Below, piece by piece: positions 41,447-49,820 of a stretch of 54,635 bases of DNA (its first letter is position 1; each line of letters starts with the position of its first letter). The notes beneath the pieces are model-generated. The model was not told where the DNA came from. It searched no databases and saw only the letters and a list, made by a program, of their open reading frames with translations. The stretch covers positions 1 to 54,635 of the forward strand of contig DASQWB010000010.1 of the NCBI GenBank assembly GCA_035640455.1. The letters run 5' to 3'. This stretch comes from AC-50 sp035640455. GTDB lineage: Bacteria; Actinomycetota; Thermoleophilia; Gaiellales; Gaiellaceae. Made by a program: the position numbers and the translations under genes.

Positions 41447-42397
41447 GTGGAGCTCGGCTACGCCTTCTCGTCGGAGGAGCACGGGCCGCTCGACCTCGTC
41501 CGGCATGCGCGCGCCGCGGAGGAGGCGGGCTTTGGCTTCGGGCTCATCTCCGACCACTTCCATCCCTGGGTCCCGCGGCAGGGCCACAGCCCGTTCGTCT
41601 GGAGCGTGATCGGCGGGATCGCCGGCGCGACGGAGCGCTTCCGCCTCGGCACGGGCGTGACGTGCCCGCTGATCCGCGTCCACCCGGCGATCGTCGCGCA
41701 GGCCGCAGCGACCTCCGAGGCGCTCATGCCCGGGCGCTTCTTCCTCGGCGTCGGCACCGGCGAGAACCTGAACGAGCACGTCACCGGCGCCCGCTGGCCC
41801 GCGCCCGACGAGCGGATCGAGATGCTCGAGGAGGCGATCGCGGTCATCCGGCTGCTCTGGGAAGGCGGCACGAAGACGCACCGCGGCAAGCACTACACCG
41901 TCGACCACGCGCGGATCTACACGCTGCCCGACCCGCCGCCGGCGATTTACGTCGCCGCCGCGGCGCCGAACGCGGCCGAGCTCGCCGGTCGCGCCGGCGA
42001 CGGCCTGATCTCCGTCGTGCCCGACGAGAAGATCGTGTCGACCTTCGAGCAGAGCGGCGACGCCGGCAAGCCGAAGGTCGGGATGACGCACTTCTGCTGG
42101 GCGGCGAGCGAGGAGGAGGGGCGGCGCGCGGCGCACGAGCTCTGGCCGACGTCGGGCCTGAAAGGGCCGCTGAACCAGGAGCTCGCGCTGCCGGAGTACT
42201 TCGAGGCGGCCGCGGAGGGCGTGGCCGAGGAGGACGTGGCCGAGCAGGTGCCGCACGGCCCCGACCCCGCGCCGATGCTCGAGGAGATCCGGAGTTTCGC
42301 GGCGGCGGGCTTCACGCACGTCTACGTCCACCAGATCGGGCCCGACCAGGAGGGGTTCCTGAAGTTCGCGGAGCGGGAACTCCTCCCGCACGTCTAG
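41447..42397 (+). CDS. F420-dependent LLM-class oxidoreductase
   Basis: A 316-residue TIM-barrel enzyme of the luciferase-like group, close to the F420-dependent G6PDH-like family (TIGR03557). Typical segments are MELGYAFSSEEHGPLDLVRHARAAE, ISDHFHPWVPRQGHSPFVWSVIGG, LGTGVTCPLIRVHPAIVAQAAAT and FFLGVGTGENLNEHVTG. It would use the deazaflavin F420 to oxidise or reduce an unknown substrate in the cytoplasm. GTG start at 41447. F420 use fits an actinobacterium. Confidence 0.88.
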   Translation: MELGYAFSSEEHGPLDLVRHARAAEEAGFGFGLISDHFHPWVPRQGHSPFVWSVIGGIAGATERFRLGTGVTCPLIRVHPAIVAQAAATSEALMPGRFFLGVGTGENLNEHVTGARWPAPDERIEMLEEAIAVIRLLWEGGTKTHRGKHYTVDHARIYTLPDPPPAIYVAAAAPNAAELAGRAGDGLISVVPDEKIVSTFEQSGDAGKPKVGMTHFCWAASEEEGRRAAHELWPTSGLKGPLNQELALPEYFEAAAEGVAEEDVAEQVPHGPDPAPMLEEIRSFAAAGFTHVYVHQIGPDQEGFLKFAERELLPHV

Positions 42398-42425
42398 TCG
42401 TCCGCCATCCCAGGGGAGGTACACA

Positions 42426-42974
42426 ATGAAACGTCGCCTCGCGCCCTCGCCCGCGCTCGTCGTCGCGTGCGTGGCGCTCCTCGTCGCGCTCGCCGGCACG
42501 GGCTACGCAGCGCTGAAGCTGCCGCGGAACAGCGTCACCACGGTGCAGGTGAAGGACTTCTCGCTCCTCGCCCGGGACTTCAAGCGGGGCCAGCTCCCGG
42601 CCGGCAAGCCGGGGCCGCCCGGACCGCAGGGCCCGGCCGGACCGGCCGGGGCCGGCGCGAGGTGGGCGCTCGTCGGCCCGGGCGGCGCGATCATCGCCCA
42701 GTCGGGCGGGATCAGCGCGCGCCACGTGGGCGACGGCTACTACGTCCTCGACTTCGGCTCGTCGGTGCAGGGGCACCTCATCTTCGCCTCGTACTCGCGG
42801 AGCTCCGACGACCGCACCGGCGCGGGCGCGATCCGGGCCGGAACGTGCACGACGACGACGAACGAGGGGGACAACTGCACTACCGGCAACGACCCGAGGT
42901 TCGTCGCGGTGATCACCTACGGGGCCGGAAGCGTCATCCCCGTCGACCACTCGTTCTACGTGGTCGTGGTCTGA
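42426..42974 (+). CDS. Secreted protein with short collagen-like segment
   Basis: A 182-residue exported protein. The leader MKRRLAPSPALVVACVALLVALAGTGYAA is followed by LKLPRNSVTTVQVKDFSLLARDFKRGQLPAG, a layout I associate with many Thermoleophilia proteins. A Gly-Pro-rich collagen-like stretch (GKPGPPGPQGPAGPAGAG, ~59-78) precedes a ~100-residue beta-rich domain with two cysteines (CTTTTNEGDNC). Probably a cell-surface or extracellular protein; function unknown. ATG with GGGGAGG upstream. Confidence 0.8.
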   Translation: MKRRLAPSPALVVACVALLVALAGTGYAALKLPRNSVTTVQVKDFSLLARDFKRGQLPAGKPGPPGPQGPAGPAGAGARWALVGPGGAIIAQSGGISARHVGDGYYVLDFGSSVQGHLIFASYSRSSDDRTGAGAIRAGTCTTTTNEGDNCTTGNDPRFVAVITYGAGSVIPVDHSFYVVVV

Positions 42975-43000
42975 GAGAGGTTCGACATAACTCCAACGTG

Positions 43001-43023
43001 TCGACCGGTCGTTTCAGACGGAC
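43001..43023 (+). repeat. Dispersed repeat, copy D (head only)
   Basis: TCGACCGGTCGTTTCAGACG plus GAC matches the first 23 bases of the element at 9192. The hairpins that follow in the other copies are replaced here by a different, stronger hairpin (43027-43054). Confidence 0.65.
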
Positions 43024-43026
43024 AGG

Positions 43027-43054
43027 AGAGAGCGCCCCTCGCGGGGCGCTCTCT
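43027..43054. terminator. Bidirectional hairpin between convergent genes
   Basis: A perfect 12-base stem AGAGAGCGCCCC/GGGGCGCTCTCT with a four-base loop, midway between the ends of the two convergent secreted-protein genes (42974 and 43063). It can serve both strands. There is no long T-run, but the stem is very stable. Confidence 0.65.
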
Positions 43055-43062
43055 CGAAGGTG

Positions 43063-43515
43063 CTACCAGAGGCGGTAGGCCTGGCGAGAGACAAAGAGGC
43101 CGTGTCCTGAGCCGCTCCGGCAGGCAACGCCGCTCACCCGCGAGCGGCATGTGAAGGCGCTGTGGCTCCAGGTCTTCCCGTACGCCAGGGTCAGGTAGCT
43201 CGGCCGCTGCGTGTCGGGGTTGTAGAGGATGCCGCCTGTGCAGACGAGCGAGCCGCGCCGCGCGGCGCCGAGCGAGAAGCCGTGCCAGTCGAGGCCGGCT
43301 CTGCTCATGCAGCGGGCCTGGGCGCTCACGGCGTAGTCGGCGCGGCCGATCGAGCAGAGCAGCCGGCCGCCGGAGCCGGGAACGAACAGGCACTTGATGT
43401 TTCCCGTCGGCGAACGGAAGCCCGGCAAACGCTGGACGCTGCCGGCTCCTGCCGCCGACGCGGCGATCGCAGCGAGGGCCGCTGCGGCGAGGCCGATGAC
43501 GATGACGCGCTTCAT
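43063..43515 (-). CDS. Secreted Cys-rich protein (DUF6636-like)
   Basis: A 150-residue exported protein. The signal peptide is about 24 residues (MKRVIVIGLAAAALAAIAASAAGA). The mature part has FRSPTGNIKCLF, LLCSIG, LDWHGFSLGAARRGSLVCTGG, YGKTWSHSAFTCRSRVSGVACRSGSGHGLFVSR. These six cysteines and the 'SPSGNIxC' start match my recollection of the DUF6636 pattern in actinobacteria. Three disulfides are likely. Function unknown. Confidence 0.75.
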   Translation of the reverse strand: MKRVIVIGLAAAALAAIAASAAGAGSVQRLPGFRSPTGNIKCLFVPGSGGRLLCSIGRADYAVSAQARCMSRAGLDWHGFSLGAARRGSLVCTGGILYNPDTQRPSYLTLAYGKTWSHSAFTCRSRVSGVACRSGSGHGLFVSRQAYRLW

Positions 43516-43617
43516 GGTGTCCTCCTCGTTTCAGTTGCTGCTGACGAGGCCCACCATGAGGCGAGGCGGCAAACAGCGGTCAAAAGGTCGGCAAAGCCCA
43601 GCGAAGAGGCGTTTTGA

Positions 43618-46374
43618 TTGACTAGGACCGTGGCCGATCCGTTCTCGTCTCGGTCGACGCTCGAGGCCGGCGGGGAGCGCTACGAGATCTTCCGCCTCGC
43701 TGCCCTCCAGGAGCGCTACGACGTCGCCCGGCTCCCGTACACGCTCCGGATCCTGCTCGAGAACGTGCTGCGGAACGGGGACGAGAAGGGTGTCGAGGCG
43801 CTCGCCCGCTGGGACGCGAAGGCCGAGCCGGCGGAGGAGATCGCGTTCGTCCCGGCCCGCGTGCTGCTCCAGGACTTCACGGGCGTGCCCGCGATCGTCG
43901 ATCTCGCCGCGATGCGCGACGCGATGCGCGACCTCGGCGGCGATCCCGCGAAGATCAATCCGCTGCTCCCGTCCGATCTCGTGATCGACCACTCGGTGCA
44001 GGTCGACGCGTTCGCGAGCCGGCTCGCATTCAGCCGCAACGTCGAGCTCGAGGTCGAGCGGAACCGCGAGCGCTACGCGTTCCTGCGCTGGGGCCAGACC
44101 GCCTTCGACGGGCTTCGGGTGGTGCCGCCCGGGACCGGCATCTGCCACCAGGTGAACCTCGAGTATCTCGCGCGCGTCGTCGAGTCGCGCGACGGCCAGG
44201 CCTTCCCCGACACGCTTGTCGGCACCGACTCCCACACGACGATGGTGAACGGGCTCGGCGTCCTCGGCTGGGGCGTCGGCGGGATCGAGGCCGAGGCGGC
44301 GATGCTCGGCGAGCCGCTGTCGATGCTCGTGCCGCAGGTGGTCGGCTTCAAGCTCACCGGCCGGCTGCCCGAGGGCTCGACGGCAACCGACCTCGTGCTG
44401 ACGGTGACGCAGATCCTGCGCCGCACCGGGGTCGTCGGGAAGTTCGTCGAGTACTTCGGCGAGGGGCTCGCGAGCCTCTCGATCGCCGACCGCGCGACGA
44501 TCGGAAACATGTCCCCTGAGTACGGCGCGACGTCCGGCTTCTTCCCGGTCGACGAGGAGACGGTCCGCTACCTGCGGATGACCGGCCGCGACGAGCAGCG
44601 GCTCGCGCTCGTCGAGGCGTACTGCAAGGAGAACATGCTCTGGCACGAGCCGGCGGACGAGCCGACATACTCGGAGATCGTCGAGCTCGAGCTCTCGTCC
44701 GTAGAGCCGAGCCTGGCCGGGCCGCGGCGGCCGCAGGACCGCGTGCCGCTCGCGACGGCGAAGGAGTCGTTCCTCGAGGCGCTCGGCACCTTCGGCGTCG
44801 ACTACGCGAACGACACGTACGACAAGGAGGTCGCCGACAGCTTCCCGGCCTCCGACCCGCCGAGCGGGGACGGCACGCACTCGTACGACGAGGAAGAGGC
44901 GGAGCGGGCGCCGGTCGCGACGGCGACGCGGGCGGAGCCGGTCACCGTCGAACTCGACGACGAGTCCTTCGAGGTCGACCACGGCTCGGTCGTGATCGCG
45001 GCGATCACGAGCTGCACGAACACCTCGAACCCGAGCGTCATGATCGGCGCCGGCCTACTGGCGAAGAAGGCCGTCGAGCGCGGGCTCGAGCGCAAGCCGT
45101 GGGTGAAGTCGAGCCTCGCGCCGGGCTCGAAGGTGGTCACCGAGTACTACGACCAGGCGGGTCTGACGGAGTACCTCGAGGAGCTCGGCTTCCACACCGT
45201 CGGCTACGGCTGCACGACTTGCATCGGGAACTCGGGGCCGCTGCCCGACCCGATCTCGGAGGCGGTGACGGAGAACGACCTCGTCGTCTGCTCCGTCCTC
45301 TCGGGGAACCGCAACTTCGAGGCGCGCATCCATCCGGAAGTGAAGGCGAACTACCTCGCCTCGCCGCCGCTCGTCGTCGCCTACGCGCTCGCCGGCCGGA
45401 TGGACATCGACCTCGAGACCGAACCGCTGGGGCAGGACCGGGACGGCGAAGACGTATACCTGCGAGACCTGTGGCCTTCGGCCGAGGAGGTCGCGGACAC
45501 GATCGCCGAGGCGATCCAGAGCGAGATGTTCAGCCGCACCTACGCGGACGTCTTCGCCGGCGACGAGCGATGGGCGGCGCTGGACGTGCCCGAGGGAGAC
45601 CTGTTCGCGTGGGATCCCGACTCGACGTACGTGCGGCGGCCGCCGTACTTCGAGGACATGCCGCGCGAGACGGGGCCGGTCGAGGACTTCGCCGGCGCAC
45701 GCTGTCTCGTGTGGGTTGGCGACAGCGTCACCACCGACCACATCTCCCCGGCCGGCGCGATCAGGCCCGACTCACCGGCCGGGCGGTACCTGATCGAGCA
45801 CGGCGTCGAGCGCAAGGACTTCAACTCTTACGGCTCGCGGCGCGGCAACCACGAGGTGATGGTGCGCGGCACCTTCGCCAACGTCCGCCTCCGGAACCTG
45901 CTCGTGCCGGAGAGCGAGGGCACGTGGACGGTACACCTCCCGGACGGCGAGGAGACGACGATCTTCGAGGCCTCGGAGCGCTACCTCGCGGAGGGCGTGC
46001 CGCTCGTCGTCCTCGCCGGCAAGGAGTACGGCTCGGGCTCCTCGCGCGACTGGGCGGCGAAGGGGCCGAACCTCCTCGGCGTGCGCGCGGTCGTCGCCGA
46101 GAGCTACGAGCGGATCCACCGCTCGAACCTGCTGATGATGGGCGTGCTGCCGCTCCAGTTCATGGCCGGCGAGTCGGCCGAGTCGCTCGGCCTGAGCGGG
46201 CGCCAGGAGTTCGCGGTGTCCGGGCTCGACGGCGGCCGCGCGCAGGAGGTGACCATTCAGGCCGACGACAAGGAGTTCCGCGCCCGCGTCCGGCTCGACA
46301 CGCCGCGCGAGCGCGAGTACCTGCGGCACGGAGGGATCCTCCCGTTCGTGCTGCGGCGGCTGCTGGCCGGCTGA
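43618..46374 (+). CDS. acnA: Aconitate hydratase
   Basis: A 918-residue aconitase A/IRP-type enzyme of the citric acid cycle that interconverts citrate and isocitrate. The [4Fe-4S] ligands are in SCTNTSNPS (Cys near 465) and GCTTCIGNSGPL (two Cys near 531-534). Substrate-binding segments are VGTDSHTTMVNGLGVLGWGVGGIEAE, and in the swivel domain GSRRGNHEVMVRGTF and KEYGSGSSRDWAAKGP. Length is normal for AcnA. TTG at 43618 gives MTRTVADPF; a GTG at 43630 (MADPFSSRS) is an equally good start. Confidence 0.95.
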   Translation: MTRTVADPFSSRSTLEAGGERYEIFRLAALQERYDVARLPYTLRILLENVLRNGDEKGVEALARWDAKAEPAEEIAFVPARVLLQDFTGVPAIVDLAAMRDAMRDLGGDPAKINPLLPSDLVIDHSVQVDAFASRLAFSRNVELEVERNRERYAFLRWGQTAFDGLRVVPPGTGICHQVNLEYLARVVESRDGQAFPDTLVGTDSHTTMVNGLGVLGWGVGGIEAEAAMLGEPLSMLVPQVVGFKLTGRLPEGSTATDLVLTVTQILRRTGVVGKFVEYFGEGLASLSIADRATIGNMSPEYGATSGFFPVDEETVRYLRMTGRDEQRLALVEAYCKENMLWHEPADEPTYSEIVELELSSVEPSLAGPRRPQDRVPLATAKESFLEALGTFGVDYANDTYDKEVADSFPASDPPSGDGTHSYDEEEAERAPVATATRAEPVTVELDDESFEVDHGSVVIAAITSCTNTSNPSVMIGAGLLAKKAVERGLERKPWVKSSLAPGSKVVTEYYDQAGLTEYLEELGFHTVGYGCTTCIGNSGPLPDPISEAVTENDLVVCSVLSGNRNFEARIHPEVKANYLASPPLVVAYALAGRMDIDLETEPLGQDRDGEDVYLRDLWPSAEEVADTIAEAIQSEMFSRTYADVFAGDERWAALDVPEGDLFAWDPDSTYVRRPPYFEDMPRETGPVEDFAGARCLVWVGDSVTTDHISPAGAIRPDSPAGRYLIEHGVERKDFNSYGSRRGNHEVMVRGTFANVRLRNLLVPESEGTWTVHLPDGEETTIFEASERYLAEGVPLVVLAGKEYGSGSSRDWAAKGPNLLGVRAVVAESYERIHRSNLLMMGVLPLQFMAGESAESLGLSGRQEFAVSGLDGGRAQEVTIQADDKEFRARVRLDTPREREYLRHGGILPFVLRRLLAG

Positions 46375-46422
46375 GCCTCGGGAAGCGCGCTCTTCCGCCA
46401 GCTTCGTCTCGTGGTAGGCGAT

Positions 46423-46447
46423 GCGCTCGGCCGGCGGCCGCGAGCGC
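46423..46447. terminator. Possible terminator between acnA and the serine hydrolase gene
   Basis: A GCGCTCG/CGAGCGC stem of seven bases around an 11-base GC-rich loop lies in the 93-base gap between the two convergent genes. No T-run follows on either strand. Confidence 0.35.
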
Positions 46448-46467
46448 GCGGATCGTCTCACCCATTC

Positions 46468-48414
46468 TTAGAACAGGTCGTACGCGGGCCAGGCGGAGAC
46501 GCCGCCGACGATCGTGTCCAGCGCTTGCCTGAGCTTGTTCGCGCACGGGTCGGTCGACGGGCGCGTGTTGACGGTGGCCGAGTAAGTGATCCCGCTCGGC
46601 GCGCGACCCATGAGCGCAATCGTGCCGGTCATGCAGCCGTTATGCCACTGGTAGCCGCCGCCGACGACCCAGCCGAACGCGTAGGTGGGGTCGACGCCGT
46701 CCGCGTCCAGCACGCCGGACTTCGTGGTCATCGTCGTGTAGTCGGTGCCGTTGACGATGTCCGGCTTCGTCCCGAGCCCATCCACGCGGACCATGAAACG
46801 CGTCAGGTCGATCGCGCTCGCGAGCCAGCCACCGTGTGCGTCGAACCGGTTCACGTTCAGGTCGTACGCGCTGGACGGGTAGTAGACGACCTCATGCGGT
46901 TTGCGGTCGGCGGCCGCGTTGGCCGCCAGCACCATGTCGGTGACGCCGGTCGAGGCGAGAACCGACCGCACGTAGTCCTCGTACGACTGACCGCTCTTCG
47001 CTGCGATTACGCGGCCGAGGATCTTGTAGCCGAAGTTCGAGTACTCGTAGACGGAGCCCGGGCTGTTGATCGGCGCCTTCGTCTTCAGCGCCCAGTTGAT
47101 CAGCTCGTCCGTCGAGTAGTCGGTGTGCTGGAACATCGGGTCATTCATGTCGTCGACCTTCGTCGTGAAGCCCGAGATGTGCTGCAGGAGCTGCCGCACG
47201 GTGATGCTCTCGATCGACGTGTTGTTGTCCGGCGTGGCGTATTGCGACCCGAGGATGCTGTTCGGGCCGAACACCTTCAGGTCGAGCGACGTAAGCTTGC
47301 CTTGCTCGAGGAGCCGCATCACGGCGACGGGGGTGATCGGCTTCGAGACGCTTGCGATCCGGAACAGCTGCGTCGGCGAGGCCTCTTGTCCCGTCGACTT
47401 GTCCGCGAGCCCGAAACCGCCCGCGTAGACGAGGCGGCCGTCTTTCGTGATCGCGAGCGCGAGACCGGGGATCGAGTGCGTCGTCATGTACGCCGCGACC
47501 TTGTCGCCGATCAGCTCGAGGTCGGCGCTCTTCCAGGTCGTGTTCTCCCAGATCGCGTTGAGGCGTGAGCTCGACCCGGACGCGAACCCATTCACGTAGA
47601 CGGGCTGGTAGCCCTGGTAGTAGAGGTTGTCGAAGACGTCCTGGTAGAACGCGCCCGGAACCCCGTGCCGTGCGGCGTACAACGGGCCACCGGACTTCTC
47701 CCACAACGCCGCGTACAAGTCTGTGCCGCCGACGTTGTAGCCGCTGACGAGCTCGAGGCGGTAACCCTTCTTGACGTAGTCGTCGAACGCCTGCTGGTAC
47801 TGCGCCGCCGTCAGGCCGTGCCTCGCGACCCACCCGGGCCCGCCCGACTTGTCCCAGATCGCGGCGTAGAGATCCTTGCCGTTGACGGCGTACCCGCTCA
47901 CGTCGCGCAGGCGGTAGCCCTTGCTCTTCAGGTCCTCGAACGTCTGCTGGTACTGCGCCGCCGTCAGGTTGTGGCGGGCCTGCCAGGCCGGGCCCGACGT
48001 CTTCTGCCAGATCGCGGCGAAGCGAGGCGCGCCGCCGACGGCGTACCCGGATACATGCGTGAGCCGGTAGCCCGTCTTCTTGTAGTGGTCGAAAGCCGCT
48101 TGGTACTTAGAGGATGTCAGGCCGTGCCGCGCGGCCCACGCCGGCCCGCCCTGCTTCACCCACAGCGCCGCGTAGCGCACGGCGCCGCCCGACGTGTAGC
48201 CGCTGACCGTCTTCAGCCGGTACCCCTTCTTGACGAGGTGGGTGAACGTGGTCTGGTACTGCGCGGCCGTCAGCCCGTGCCGCGCGACCCACGGGGTGCC
48301 GCCGGACGCAGGGGCGGCTGAGGATTCTGCTGCGGACTTCTTCGCACCGCCGCAGCCCGCGGCAAGCAGCGCGGTCGCGAGCGAGGCCACCGCCGCAAGC
48401 CTCGCGTTTCTCAT
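46468..48414 (-). CDS. Lipoprotein serine hydrolase with polyglycine-hydrolase-like repeats
   Basis: A 648-residue exported lipoprotein. The signal peptide ends in the lipobox LLAAGC (Cys21). Residues ~42-290 are five ~50-residue repeats of the form W.ARHGLTAAQYQ..F.....KGYRL..VSGY..GG...YAA.W.K..GP. The rest is a class C beta-lactamase fold with the active Ser355-x-x-Lys358 (ASVSK) and YSN near 455. The same repeat-plus-lactamase layout is known from fungal polyglycine hydrolases, endoproteases that cut Gly-rich linkers. A role in cutting Gly-rich peptides or peptidoglycan cross-links outside the cell is inferred. Confidence 0.85.
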   Translation of the reverse strand: MRNARLAAVASLATALLAAGCGGAKKSAAESSAAPASGGTPWVARHGLTAAQYQTTFTHLVKKGYRLKTVSGYTSGGAVRYAALWVKQGGPAWAARHGLTSSKYQAAFDHYKKTGYRLTHVSGYAVGGAPRFAAIWQKTSGPAWQARHNLTAAQYQQTFEDLKSKGYRLRDVSGYAVNGKDLYAAIWDKSGGPGWVARHGLTAAQYQQAFDDYVKKGYRLELVSGYNVGGTDLYAALWEKSGGPLYAARHGVPGAFYQDVFDNLYYQGYQPVYVNGFASGSSSRLNAIWENTTWKSADLELIGDKVAAYMTTHSIPGLALAITKDGRLVYAGGFGLADKSTGQEASPTQLFRIASVSKPITPVAVMRLLEQGKLTSLDLKVFGPNSILGSQYATPDNNTSIESITVRQLLQHISGFTTKVDDMNDPMFQHTDYSTDELINWALKTKAPINSPGSVYEYSNFGYKILGRVIAAKSGQSYEDYVRSVLASTGVTDMVLAANAAADRKPHEVVYYPSSAYDLNVNRFDAHGGWLASAIDLTRFMVRVDGLGTKPDIVNGTDYTTMTTKSGVLDADGVDPTYAFGWVVGGGYQWHNGCMTGTIALMGRAPSGITYSATVNTRPSTDPCANKLRQALDTIVGGVSAWPAYDLF

Positions 48415-48489
48415 CTCGCCTCCCTTTCGCTCGGCCCGAGTCTACGGCGGCGCGCGCGGGATGCCTAGCGGCTCGACGGACGAGCTCCG

Positions 48490-48700
48490 CTACCAGCGGC
48501 GCAGCGCGTACTCGAGCGCGGGGACCAGCTGCGAGCGCCAGAACGCGCCGTCGCGGCCGCCGGGGCCGGCCGGCAGCATGACTGCGACGAAGGGGTCGCA
48601 TGGCATGCGTAACGATGAGCCGATCGGCGACCTGCGGCAGCCGCAGTCCGTCGACGAACGAGTACGGCGAACCCGGGAAGCCCTGGCAAAGCGGTTCGGA
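48490..48700 (-). pseudogene. Remnant of an alpha/beta-hydrolase (esterase-like) gene
   Basis: In the 408-base gap 48415-48822 two frames carry adjacent parts of an esterase-like protein: GFPGSPYSFVDGLRLPQVADRLIVTHAMR, then, one frame over, PFVAVMLPAGPGGRDGAFW..QLVPALEYALRRW and a TAG. Removing one base from the four-base G run at 48592-48595 (C on the minus strand) joins them. No start or catalytic serine segment is left, so it is a fragment. The rest of the gap shows no gene. Confidence 0.45.
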
Positions 48701-48822
48701 TCGTTCCGGCCCAAACCGTCCCTCCTGCCGGCCCGCGCCCGATCTGCACGCAGGCCGGCGGGAGCGCGGGGAACATGCTCCAGGTGTAGCGCCGGCCGTG
48801 TTGAGCAGGCGCTGCGGCGGCG

Positions 48823-49788
48823 TTACGCGTTCGTGACGACGAGCACGGCCGCGCCGCGCACCCGGCCGGCGCGAAGCCGGTCGAGCGCCTCGTTCGCCTG
48901 CTCGAGCGGGTATGTCTCGACCTCGGTCCGCACCGGCACCTGCGGAGCGAGCGCAAGGAACTCCTCCCCGTCGCGGCGGGTCAGGTTCGCGACCGAGCGG
49001 ACGACCCGCTCGCCCCAGAGGAGCTCGTACGGAAACGACGGGATGTCGCTCATGTGGATCCCCGCGCAGACGACGACGCCGCCCTTCGCGGTGGCGCGCA
49101 GCGCGGCCGGCACGAGCTCCCCGACCGGGGCGAAGACGATCGCGGCGTCGAGATCGTCGGGAGCCGCGTCGCCCACGGCCCCGGCCCATTCGACGCCGAG
49201 CGACCGCGCGAACGCCTGCCCCTCCTCGTCGCCCGCCCGCGTGAAGGCGAAGACGCGCCGGCCCTGGTGCCGCGCGACCTGGGCGATGATGTGCGCCGAG
49301 GCGCCGAAGCCGTAGAGGCCGAGCCGCTCAGCGTCGCCGGCCATGCGCAGCGACCGGTAGCCGATCAGGCCGGCGCAGAGGAGCGGTGCCGCCTGCACGT
49401 CGGGATAGCCCTCGGGAACCGGGAGGCAGAAGCGCTCGTCCGCGACGGCGTGCTCGGCATACCCGCCGTCGAGGTCGTAGCCGGTGAAGCGCGCCTCGTC
49501 GCAGAGATTCTCACGCCCGCTCGTGCAGTAGCGGCAGGTGCCGTCCGTCCAGCCGAGCCACGGAACCCCGACCCGCCGCCCGCTCGCCTCGTCGATGCCG
49601 ACGATCTGGTGCCCGACGACGAGCGGGAGCTTCGGGTGCTCGAGCTCGCCGTCGACGACGTGCAGATCGGTCCGGCACACGCCGCAGGCGAGCACGCGGA
49701 CGAGGAGCTGGCCCCGCGCGGGCTCCGGCTGCGGGAGCTCGGTGGCGACGAGCGGGGTCCGGGGCGCCTCGAGGATCATCGCCCGCAT
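48823..49788 (-). CDS. Zinc-dependent alcohol dehydrogenase (MDR family)
   Basis: A 321-residue medium-chain dehydrogenase. Catalytic zinc ligands are Cys35 (ACGVCRTDLH) and His60 (GHQIVG, where Gln61 stands for the usual Glu). A Cys in LLCAGLIGYR would be the third. The NAD(P) site is LYGFGASAHIIAQ. The structural-zinc lobe reads WTDGTCRYCTSGRENLC: Asp82 replaces the first of the four usual cysteines, leaving Cys85, Cys88 and Cys96. It resembles AdhA of mycobacteria. ATG at 49788; divergent from the thioredoxin gene. Confidence 0.88.
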   Translation of the reverse strand: MRAMILEAPRTPLVATELPQPEPARGQLLVRVLACGVCRTDLHVVDGELEHPKLPLVVGHQIVGIDEASGRRVGVPWLGWTDGTCRYCTSGRENLCDEARFTGYDLDGGYAEHAVADERFCLPVPEGYPDVQAAPLLCAGLIGYRSLRMAGDAERLGLYGFGASAHIIAQVARHQGRRVFAFTRAGDEEGQAFARSLGVEWAGAVGDAAPDDLDAAIVFAPVGELVPAALRATAKGGVVVCAGIHMSDIPSFPYELLWGERVVRSVANLTRRDGEEFLALAPQVPVRTEVETYPLEQANEALDRLRAGRVRGAAVLVVTNA

Positions 49789-49820
49789 CAGAGTCGAGTC
49801 TTGCAGCTAGCTTTGGCTCG

